DNA from: an uncultured Odoribacter sp.
GTDB taxonomy: Bacteria; Bacteroidota; Bacteroidia; Bacteroidales; Marinifilaceae
Direction: 5' to 3'
DNA: 64,000 nucleotides
Assembly (NCBI GenBank): GCA_910578985.1
Contig: CAJTSF010000004.1
Location: 1-64,000, forward strand
Numbering within the stretch: position 1 is the stretch's first letter; each line of letters opens with the position of its first letter. Positions 34,483 to 40,580 of the stretch are shown one piece after another. Below the pieces are notes generated by a model. That model did not search any database, was not told the DNA's origin, and was given only the letters and a program-made list of their open reading frames with translations. Made by a program: the position numbers and the translations under genes.

Positions 34483-35121
34483 ATGAACAAATACTATCTA
34501 ATCCTGAATAAAATACTAAACACCGGGAAAGTCCAGGACAACAAAAAAGGAAAAATAAAATACCTGCTGAACGAGCAGTTGATTTTAACTCCTGCCAACT
34601 TGTTGGACATATTCGAGGGGCATCCCATTGCCCGGAAGAAACTCAAAAATGAACTGGAACTATTCATGCAGGGGGAGCGCAACGTGGAAAAATATCGCAA
34701 AGCTGGAATAACTTGGTGGGACTATTGCGGTTCCTACTTAATCAACAGTTATCCCACCTATCTTGAAAAACTTCCGCCATTGATTGCCCGGATAAACAAA
34801 GAGAAAAGAAATAGTAAAAATTACGTACTGTTTCTGGGGGCAACGGATGCTGAAACCAACCAAGCGCCCTGCCTTAGTCTTATCCAGTTCCAAATCGATA
34901 GGGGAGAACTGGTTGTGTCGGCATACCAGCGCAGTTCCGATGCCAACCTGGGACTACCAGCAGACGTCTATCACCTGTATTTAATCGCCAGACAAATCGA
35001 CGTACCTTTAAAATCTATCACACTCAACCTCGGAAACGTACACATCTACGAAAACAACATTAAGAAAACCCGGCTGCTGATTGCCGGAAAGGAAGATGTA
35101 AAATTTGAACTAAATGTATAA
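34483..35121 (+). CDS. thymidylate-synthase-family protein with dCMP-type Asp (candidate dCMP (hydroxy)methylase)
   Basis: A 212-aa protein, shorter than TS (~264). Aligning by eye to E. coli TS: NELELFMQGERN matches the HELLWFLQGDTN region (Glu57), GITWWDYCG matches VTIWDEWA, APC at 128-130 holds the catalytic Cys, AYQRSSD (147-153) matches the phosphate-binding QRSxD, and GNVHIY (184-189) matches GDVHLY. The residue equal to TS Asn177, which contacts uracil, is Asp161 (LGLPAD instead of LGLPFN), the change that makes T4 dCMP hydroxymethylase prefer dCMP. The His after the catalytic Cys is Leu. Last gene of the head block. It may supply a modified cytosine nucleotide for phage DNA. Confidence 0.72.
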   Translation: MNKYYLILNKILNTGKVQDNKKGKIKYLLNEQLILTPANLLDIFEGHPIARKKLKNELELFMQGERNVEKYRKAGITWWDYCGSYLINSYPTYLEKLPPLIARINKEKRNSKNYVLFLGATDAETNQAPCLSLIQFQIDRGELVVSAYQRSSDANLGLPADVYHLYLIARQIDVPLKSITLNLGNVHIYENNIKKTRLLIAGKEDVKFELNV

Positions 35122-35131
35122 GGAACAAAAA

Positions 35132-35195
35132 AGAGGACTTCAAAAAGTCCTCTAAAAACAATTTCTCCAAGTCTTCCATCCAGAAATTGTTTTTT
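35132..35195. terminator. bidirectional terminator pair at the convergence point
   Basis: AGAGGACTT/AAGTCCTCT (35132-35153) is followed on the minus strand by six U. AAAACAATTTCT/AGAAATTGTTTT (35155-35193) is followed by more T on the plus strand. Together they end the head block and stop minus-strand transcription coming from the right. Confidence 0.75.
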
Positions 35196-35233
35196 GCACA
35201 CCCCACAAATCGCGGCGCCATCTGTATATCTAT

Positions 35234-35430
35234 AAAAAACAAAGCGGTCGAGCCAGTTATCCGTCTGACAGAACCGCGAAGCCTGAAAATAGGAATAAAC
35301 CGAACTCGACCGTAACTTATACGGAGCGTTTCAGTTTATTTTTCCCTATTTTCTTTAAAATTCGCGGTTTCTCAGACGAAAAAAATAAACATTCACAACG
35401 TATTCACAAAAACGATGCGCTCTCGCATCG
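35234..35430 (-). ncRNA. candidate small RNA 3, pseudoknotted terminator
   Basis: About 200 nt, minus strand. 5' hairpin CGATGCG/CGCATCG (35430-35413), then a long two-part stem: CGTCTGA/TCAGACG plus AACCGCGAA/TTCGCGGTT (35262-35280 with 35361-35378), continuing as GAAAATAGG/CCTATTTTC and AATAAAC/GTTTATT (35284-35300 with 35334-35353). Inside its loop lies CGGTCGAG (35312-35305), which pairs with CTCGACCG (35252-35245) downstream of the stem, followed by C-UUUG-UUUUUU. This is the same topology as small RNA 2. A TATATTTG box is just upstream. Fills the 350-base gap between the convergent blocks. Confidence 0.62.
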
Positions 35431-35433
35431 CCA

Positions 35434-35466
35434 CAAATATACAACAAATTTTAATACTTCCTAAAA
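35434..35466 (-). promoter_or_regulatory. promoter for small RNA 3
   Basis: Minus strand TATATTTG at 35441-35434, a perfect TAnnTTTG -7 box, with TTTTAG 19-21 bases upstream as a weak -33. Transcription would start at the 5' hairpin. Confidence 0.5.
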
Positions 35467-35471
35467 CCGGG

Positions 35472-35801
35472 CTAATACGAATATTTTCCGGTAGTCTTGT
35501 ATTCATGATACATCCTGACATAATCAAATGAACCCCGTTGTTCATTTTCGCGTAAATGGAAAAATTGAATTTGCCCACACTCTCGGCATTTCCACACAAC
35601 CATCCAACCCCATTGCGAATCAGCAAACCCAACAATATCCTCAATCACATTATAAGGCGATTGCCTGTGATTTTGAGGATTACTACATTCACCGCCCCAT
35701 CCGGAATTTACACAGTCATAAACCCCCTTATTCATTACTCCTTGTAATGGTATTCGGTATTCAACAGGGATATTTTGAGAATTTACATCCATTTTCATCA
35801 T
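35472..35801 (-). CDS. small phage protein with zinc-ribbon-like CxxC
   Basis: A 109-aa protein. Two possible metal-binding parts: C-N4-GWGGEC near residues 30-40 and WKCRECGQIQFFH near 70-82. It ends in an aromatic basic tail (FDYVRMYHEYKTTGKYSY). The opposite-strand frame of similar length lacks such motifs. It is the last gene of the early block, read from a chain of small overlapping genes. No function recognised. Confidence 0.55.
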   Translation of the reverse strand: MMKMDVNSQNIPVEYRIPLQGVMNKGVYDCVNSGWGGECSNPQNHRQSPYNVIEDIVGFADSQWGWMVVWKCRECGQIQFFHLRENEQRGSFDYVRMYHEYKTTGKYSY

Positions 35802-35817
35802 TCAAACTATTTAACAT

Positions 35818-35997
35818 TTATGCCCAAAAACCACCAAACCGGTTATGCTTTAAAACCTCATCCTGTTTTAGCTGCTTACGCCGGAATTTATTAACTGCAC
35901 GCTTTAAAAACCTCCTTCCGGACGTAGAACAATGCTTCTTTTTCAACCGGCATGCTCTACAATGGCAAATTCCTATTCCCGTAGATGGTTCCTTCAT
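35818..35997 (-). CDS. 59-aa basic Cys-rich protein
   Basis: ATG at 35997-35995, stop at 35820-35818. The product begins MKEPSTGIGICHCRACRL and has C-x-C-x2-C plus a later His-Cys (KKKHCS), followed by a strongly basic helix (RRFLKRAVNKFRRKQLKQDE). The gene overlaps the end of the 126-aa gene by 41 bases and ends 16 bases before the 109-aa gene, so it fills the gap in this run of genes. The Cys pattern and spacing support a real small nucleic-acid-binding protein, but evidence is limited to that. Confidence 0.5.
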   Translation of the reverse strand: MKEPSTGIGICHCRACRLKKKHCSTSGRRFLKRAVNKFRRKQLKQDEVLKHNRFGGFWA

Positions 35998-36337
35998 TCT
36001 TTATACATTTTATCAAGTTCGTAGCCTCATCAAAAGCAATAACCACATCTGCATATTTCTCGCCCAGAACCACATCATCCAAAGGACCAACCGCTTTTGT
36101 TAATTTTTCCAAGCTTTCCAGTAGTTCCGGGGCCGCTGCCATCAATCTTGCATACCGTTGTTGCAGTTCCACTCCCCATTCAGGTCTCCCGATAGGATAA
36201 GGGACAACGGCAACAAGATGCTCCACACCTGCATCTTCTTTTATCTTTATTACTCCCCATTCATATCTAACACAACAATTTTCTTCAACCGTTTTTAATT
36301 TTTTAATTTCATCTATTGGTTTATTCATAATACCCAT
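35957..36337 (-). CDS. early-block phage protein, unknown
   Basis: A 126-aa protein beginning MGIMNKPIDEIKKLKTVEEN. Central strands (CCVRYEWGVIKIKED, HLVAVVPYPIG) lead to a helical section (LQQRYARLMAAAPELLESLEKLTKAVG) resembling the 'ALIAAAPELLEAL' phrase of many phage early proteins that lie in variable regions. That phrase is common in small phage proteins without known function. Start at 36337 is preceded by AAAGGAT. Confidence 0.6.
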   Translation of the reverse strand: MGIMNKPIDEIKKLKTVEENCCVRYEWGVIKIKEDAGVEHLVAVVPYPIGRPEWGVELQQRYARLMAAAPELLESLEKLTKAVGPLDDVVLGEKYADVVIAFDEATNLIKCIKNEGTIYGNRNLPL

Positions 36338-36385
36338 TATTTAATCCTTTTTTAATTCAATAACGCAAAATTCATAACCTTGCTT

Positions 36386-36613
36386 TTAAAACTCCAACTT
36401 CAACTGTGCTGCTTCCGCCTCCTCCAGCTTCTTCAACTCCGCCTTTGCGTTCACAGCCAGATAACTGTTATAAGTCGATGGCGAAATCAAAAAACGAGGA
36501 TACACAACGTGTTCATAGACCCATTTCTGCGTTGCCCCGCGCTTCGTGTGTTCCAAAGTAATATTTTGTATCTCAACAATCCTTTTCAAAATATTTCGCC
36601 TGTTATACCCCAT
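36386..36613 (-). CDS. early-block phage protein, unknown (75 aa)
   Basis: A 75-aa helical, basic protein: MGYNRRNILKRIVEIQNITLEHTKRGATQKWVYEHV..., PRFLISPSTYNSYLAVNAKAELKKLEEAEAAQ. The segment FLISPSTYNSYL has the feel of a small DNA-binding helix pair (ISPSTY). No function named. Upstream lies the structured element at 36618-36684. Confidence 0.6.
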   Translation of the reverse strand: MGYNRRNILKRIVEIQNITLEHTKRGATQKWVYEHVVYPRFLISPSTYNSYLAVNAKAELKKLEEAEAAQLKLEF

Positions 36614-36617
36614 AATT

Positions 36618-36684
36618 GCAAGATTATTACTACATTTGTGGTTGCCACACCGCCCTGTAGTAAAATCTTGCTCGGGGCTTTTTT
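36618..36684 (+). ncRNA. structured element, pseudoknot-terminator topology
   Basis: Plus strand, opposite to the neighbouring genes. Stem GCAAGAT/ATCTTGC with TACTAC/GTAGTA, enclosing hairpin TGTGG/CCACA and GCCCU. GCCCU (36652-36656) pairs with GGGGC (36674-36678) after the stem, followed by UUUUUU. Same order of elements as small RNAs 2 and 3, but smaller and without a clear promoter, so it may only be a terminator or attenuator. Confidence 0.4.
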
Positions 36685-36693
36685 ATTTACCCA

Positions 36694-37143
36694 TCAATCT
36701 TCACCTTCAGCCACATAAGGGAAAATATCCGACACATGGGAATCTGACACACTCACCACCTTCCAAGGCATCATAAACGTCTCCAACGCCTTATTTAGAT
36801 TCTCCAACGCCCGGCTGACATCCGAAGCCGCCACTAAATAATACAGAAAACTCCGTTTCTCTCGGCCGCTCACTTTATCCGCATCAATAATCGCCACCTT
36901 TGCCTTATACCACCGGTCATCGTTGGCATCCGTCGATTCCACCACCTCCGTCACATTCGACTTCTTCAACCTGGTAATCCAAAAATCACCACTTGTTATA
37001 CTTTCCATCTCCCGGATAATACGACTTTCCGCCTCAGTATAACTCATGGCATCCAACAGATATATCTCTGACACCCTCAATTCTCGGCCGTATTCATCAA
37101 TACGGATACGTCGCACATCTACTTCAAACCAATTCGCATTCAT
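36694..37143 (-). CDS. DUF4494-like protein
   Basis: A 149-aa protein with the DUF4494 features: WFEVDVRRIRIDEYGRE(L)RVSEIYLLDAMSYTEAESRI at the N-terminus, an ITRLKKSNVTEVVES strand, WYKAKVAIIDADKVSGREKRSFLYYLVAASDVSRALENL, then a C-terminal VVSVSDSHVSDIFPY. DUF4494 proteins are common in Bacteroidetes chromosomes and their phages; biochemical role unknown. Early block, 10 bases after the DUF3164-like gene. Confidence 0.8.
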   Translation of the reverse strand: MNANWFEVDVRRIRIDEYGRELRVSEIYLLDAMSYTEAESRIIREMESITSGDFWITRLKKSNVTEVVESTDANDDRWYKAKVAIIDADKVSGREKRSFLYYLVAASDVSRALENLNKALETFMMPWKVVSVSDSHVSDIFPYVAEGED

Positions 37144-37153
37144 AACACATCAT

Positions 37154-37798
37154 TTATAAACGGTTAAAACTTGGTTCCAACTTTCTCCATACCCCACGCT
37201 CATCCCGCTCCTCAAAATAATAATTCGTTGCCGAACCCTCCACCACATTACTCTCCTTAAACAACTGCATAATCGAAGCATATTCCGGGTCATCAAACCG
37301 ACTCTCCAATTCATACAATTTACTTACACTTTTATAATCCAAATCCCCGTATCTGTTACGCTCCAAAAGCGTCATCGCCAACTGATACATCGGATCATCC
37401 GCTCCCCGGTCTGATTTCTGTATCCATCCCTGCAAAAACTCCAACAGACGGGTAGCAGCCACATCCGCCCGTTCATCAAAACGTTTAATCTTATTACACT
37501 TGACAAACACCCGGAAACCGTCCCCTTCCAACTTATAACTCATCTGGAAAGGGTCGCGCAACTGCCCGTATTCCGCCATCACTTCCTTAAACGTCCCCAT
37601 CTCATCATTCATAAACTGCGACAACATCTTTACAGCCTCCACCGTCCGATTCACCTGCTCCCGCATCCGGTTCAGTAAATCCGTACGCAATTTCACATAA
37701 GCCTCACGGCGCAACCTCTCGGCATCCGCCTTTTGCTGTTTCTTCTCGGCAAGGACCTGCTCCAGTTCCTCCACCGTCATTTCACTTACATTACTCAT
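37154..37798 (-). CDS. DUF3164-like phage early protein
   Basis: A 214-aa protein. N-terminal coiled coil (MTVEELEQVLAEKKQQKADAERL), centre DPFQMSYKLEGDGFRVFVKCNKIKRFDERADVAATRLLEFLQGWIQKSDRG, C-terminal region of short helices. This pattern is that of DUF3164, found in Mu-like phages between B and the late genes. Function unknown, perhaps in replication or nucleoid interaction. Confidence 0.78.
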   Translation of the reverse strand: MSNVSEMTVEELEQVLAEKKQQKADAERLRREAYVKLRTDLLNRMREQVNRTVEAVKMLSQFMNDEMGTFKEVMAEYGQLRDPFQMSYKLEGDGFRVFVKCNKIKRFDERADVAATRLLEFLQGWIQKSDRGADDPMYQLAMTLLERNRYGDLDYKSVSKLYELESRFDDPEYASIMQLFKESNVVEGSATNYYFEERDERGVWRKLEPSFNRL

Positions 37799-37802
37799 AA
37801 AT

Positions 37803-38024
37803 CTATTTATTTTTAATTTCAGACTCCATCTTTTTCAATCGTTCCAGGTGATAACATATCGCTTCGTAAAACACCATCGTTTTTTTATGATTTTTCTTTG
37901 ATGTGCAACTTCTTGCATATTTCAACTTATCCTTTGCACTTTCAATTACACCCTTGGCTATTTCAATACATTCATTAATAGATAACACTAACCCCATCGA
38001 CTTAATATCATTTTCCGTCATCAT
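37803..38024 (-). CDS. small early phage protein (73 aa)
   Basis: A 73-aa helical, lysine-rich protein (IEIAKGVIESAKDKLKYARSCTSKKNHKKTMVFYEAICYHLERLKKME). It starts 4 bases downstream of the 91-aa gene's end region and is followed 4 bases later by the DUF3164-like gene. No domain recognised. Possibly begins at MTENDIKSMG (Met2). Confidence 0.55.
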   Translation of the reverse strand: MMTENDIKSMGLVLSINECIEIAKGVIESAKDKLKYARSCTSKKNHKKTMVFYEAICYHLERLKKMESEIKNK

Positions 38025-38028
38025 CGTT

Positions 38029-38286
38029 TTACTTTAAAACATTCAATAAATCCAACTGATTCACATAACCCATGATACTTCGTTTCACAGCTACGGATGC
38101 CAATTCCCGGAATACAGGAGCCGCATCCGTCCAGGTACCGTCGCTTTTTTTCACTTGCCATACCCATACCTGATACGATTCCTCATTCATCCACTTAATT
38201 ACCCGGCGTTCCTCCACAACAGCCCCCAATTCCCGCAGAAACGCCACCATTTCATCATTTGAAAAAACAATCCTAACCTCATTCAT
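38029..38286 (-). CDS. small early phage protein (~85 aa)
   Basis: From MNEVRIVFSNDEMVAFL (38286), which gives an 8-base overlap with the preceding gene; a Met 18 bases earlier is possible. Alternating strands and helices, with EERRVIKWMNEESYQVWVWQVKKSDGTWTDAAPVFRE in the middle. No known family. Confidence 0.55.
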   Translation of the reverse strand: MNEVRIVFSNDEMVAFLRELGAVVEERRVIKWMNEESYQVWVWQVKKSDGTWTDAAPVFRELASVAVKRSIMGYVNQLDLLNVLK

Positions 38287-38482
38287 AACCGAAAAAATAA
38301 ACATTCAACCTATCATAAAACCGTTCCGCCAACAACCCAGTACATTCACCACTTGCCAACACCCGTCCTCCCTTTCTGTCCCAGATACATTCCCGGCTTC
38401 TATTCCGTTTCTCGTCATACTCCAGCCGCACCCAAACAAAATCATGCAACTCATCCGAACACCCGCCCTCTCTCCAAATCAT
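38279..38482 (-). CDS. small early phage protein (67 aa)
   Basis: A 67-aa protein, MIWREGGCSDELHDFVWVRLEYDEKRNRSR..., with a short motif ECIWDRKGGRVLASGECTG. Overlaps its upstream neighbour's stop by 4 bases and the next start by 8, as real genes in this block do. No function recognised. Confidence 0.5.
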   Translation of the reverse strand: MIWREGGCSDELHDFVWVRLEYDEKRNRSRECIWDRKGGRVLASGECTGLLAERFYDRLNVYFFGYE

Positions 38483-38985
38483 CGTCCGCCTCCTTCCTCC
38501 AGATACCCGAACTTCACCAGCTCTCTATCCACCACGCGGTCCACATTCCCTTTCACCCGTTGCTTCATCAGCCAGGCATTATAAATCTCCCGCATCTTGG
38601 CTGATGGAATCCGGTTAATATCCGTTACACCCCCGGCACGGCAGATAATACCCTTCACATATTCCAGTGTCACCTCCTCCCGAATCTTCCGGTAAAACCC
38701 GAACACCGCCGCAATAGCGCGCTTCCGCCACAGCTCCGCCTCCTCCCCGTAATACCCCGTCCGCTTCTGTATCTTCGTTTGCCCGGTACCACACACACCC
38801 TCCATATACTCCACCATCCGGTCATATTCCGTCCGCTTCATTTCCCGCAGACTATTCGTCCGGCAATCCGTAAACTGCCAGACCAACCTTTCCTTCAGCT
38901 CCTCATCCCCCTGCCACCCTGGCATCAACCGAATCAACCGGTAAAACTTCCCGAAATTCGTTACTTCCTGTTTCATATCTGTCAT
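38479..38985 (-). CDS. early phage protein, GemA/gp16-like position
   Basis: About 168 aa from MTDMKQEVTNFGKFY (38985). FYRLIRLMPGWQGDEELKERLVWQFTDCRTNSLREMKRTEYDRMVEYME resembles the GemA/gp16 theme (small helix, 'tgR.SlreM...Eyd.mv..l'), followed by a basic region and GGVTDINRIPSAKMREIYNAWLMKQR. In Mu, GemA modulates host DNA supercoiling and gene expression. Assignment is weak and partly positional. Confidence 0.5.
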   Translation of the reverse strand: MTDMKQEVTNFGKFYRLIRLMPGWQGDEELKERLVWQFTDCRTNSLREMKRTEYDRMVEYMEGVCGTGQTKIQKRTGYYGEEAELWRKRAIAAVFGFYRKIREEVTLEYVKGIICRAGGVTDINRIPSAKMREIYNAWLMKQRVKGNVDRVVDRELVKFGYLEEGGGR

Positions 38986-38986
38986 A

Positions 38987-39676
38987 TTAAATTTCTGATA
39001 CCTCACCGGAAACACCTTGCGACTCGTCCTCCGAACCTTTCAAAATATTCCGGTAATACAAACTTGCCCGTTCCTCATCAATCACCAGCTCGCCGGCAAC
39101 ATCCCCGCGACCGACCACCTTCGCCACCAAACCCTCCACCCGGATAACCATCGCCCCGAAAATCTTACACTCAAAAGCCAGTGCGCCCAACGGCTCTCCG
39201 TCCTTCGGATTCTCGTGCCCCAAAAACACAAACGTCGTCTTTGGAAATTCGTCCAACAAGTCCGTCAGACGATCCGGGCGGACCTTCCGCCGGTACTTCG
39301 TCAGATTATCCAAAAACACAATCCGGGGAGCCCGACGCTTATGCAACGTCACCGCAATATCCTCAAAATCCATATAAGGCAAAAAACGCAGATTCCGATC
39401 GCCCACCGTAATCCCCGCCCGGCTCATCGCCCGTTGAAAATCAGACGTACACGGATTCTCCTCCGCCGAAATATACAGCACTGGCTCTTGCAAACTCAAA
39501 GCACGCGCAAACATCAGGGCAAACGTAGTTTTGCCATTCTTCTCCCGCCCATATATCAGCCACGCGCCTCCGAAATCCTTTCGCCCGAAAGCATCCGCCC
39601 AGACACCTTCCAAAGGCAAAGGTTCATTGCGTGCGTCAAACACATTTCTTACCGTTAAAACCCTTTTCCTTGCCAT
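38987..39676 (-). CDS. RecA-fold P-loop ATPase
   Basis: About 229 aa from MARKRVLTVRNVFDAR (39676), 2 bases after the MuB-like stop; the longer frame overlaps that gene. Walker A YGREKNGKTTFAL, then LQEPVLYISAEENPCTSDF, Walker B-like RIVFLDNLTKY and TTFVFLGHENPKDGEP. The layout is that of RepA/DnaB/Sak4-type RecA-fold ATPases. In a transposing phage it may help recruit replication or recombination proteins. C-terminus is a small beta domain. Confidence 0.7.
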   Translation of the reverse strand: MARKRVLTVRNVFDARNEPLPLEGVWADAFGRKDFGGAWLIYGREKNGKTTFALMFARALSLQEPVLYISAEENPCTSDFQRAMSRAGITVGDRNLRFLPYMDFEDIAVTLHKRRAPRIVFLDNLTKYRRKVRPDRLTDLLDEFPKTTFVFLGHENPKDGEPLGALAFECKIFGAMVIRVEGLVAKVVGRGDVAGELVIDEERASLYYRNILKGSEDESQGVSGEVSEI

Positions 39677-39678
39677 AT

Positions 39679-40578
39679 CTACATTTCCGATAAAATCAAC
39701 AAACTTTCCGCCCGACGCAAACCACTGATTTCGCCGTCTTTCTCTGTTTTCAGACACAACGCCACCAACTTATCCAAGCTACTCCGGTCGGTCATATTCG
39801 CCTCCAGAACGCTTCGGCACAGCCGCCGGTAAAACTCCGTACGCTCATCCTTATTTGCAGGTACAATCGTGGAATATTTGTCACTCAGCCGGCTGAACAA
39901 CTCCTCATATCCGGACGTCTCATGTTCGATACCATAATTGATTTTAGCTCGCAGGCCATTCGCCCCCAAAACATACCACCCGCACATCCCGTCCAGGGCG
40001 TTATAATACTCCTTCAGCTCCGAAACCATCGTAATATCCATATCCCCGGCCTCGTCGATAATCACCACCGGGTTCGGGAGCAACTTCAAATAATACTTGA
40101 TCCGCTCCTTCACCGTCACGAGACGTCCCTTGGCTTCCGCACCGATTGCCCGCGCCAATGCTCGTGCAAAAGGAATCGGCTTCTTGGCCTGGCTCATATC
40201 CACATAAAAACAATTCGGCAACGTTTGGGAAAGATACTTCGCCGAGTAAGTCTTCCCGATGGCGCACTTATCCACAAAAATCTTGCCCTTGGAATACGCC
40301 TTACAAAACTTCACCTCCGCCTCAATCAAATTAAACACCTCCGTCCGGACCATATTCCACTTCCGCTCCCTGGATGATACATTAAGTTCCATGCCGAGCT
40401 CGATATATTTCCCCACCGAAAGCAAACCCTCCTGATACCCCTTTTTCAATCGGGAATAAACCGTCTTATCGATACTCCATTTCCGGGCAAAATCACTGTC
40501 ACTGCCGCTGTAATTCTCACGTGCGGAAACCAAAGCCTCCACAACGCGCTTTTTGTAATCTGTCGTTAATTCTATCAT
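39679..40578 (-). CDS. MuB-like AAA+ transposition ATPase
   Basis: About 299 aa from MIELTTDYKKRVVEAL (40578). N-terminal HTH (SDSDFARKWSIDKTVYSRLKKGYQ) as in MuB, then an ATPase domain with Walker A VDKCAIGKTYSA and Walker B PVVIIDEAGDMD, sensor YVLGANGLRAKI, and a helical C-terminal part. MuB-type proteins bind target DNA, activate the transposase and give target immunity. Located 2 bases after the transposase stop, as expected for an A-B pair. Confidence 0.88.
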   Translation of the reverse strand: MIELTTDYKKRVVEALVSARENYSGSDSDFARKWSIDKTVYSRLKKGYQEGLLSVGKYIELGMELNVSSRERKWNMVRTEVFNLIEAEVKFCKAYSKGKIFVDKCAIGKTYSAKYLSQTLPNCFYVDMSQAKKPIPFARALARAIGAEAKGRLVTVKERIKYYLKLLPNPVVIIDEAGDMDITMVSELKEYYNALDGMCGWYVLGANGLRAKINYGIEHETSGYEELFSRLSDKYSTIVPANKDERTEFYRRLCRSVLEANMTDRSSLDKLVALCLKTEKDGEISGLRRAESLLILSEM

Positions 40579-40580
40579 AG

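Noticed and set aside
35528..36103. 191-aa plus-strand frame
   Set aside because: Opposite to three plausible minus-strand small genes with Cys motifs and coupled starts; its own sequence is low-complexity.
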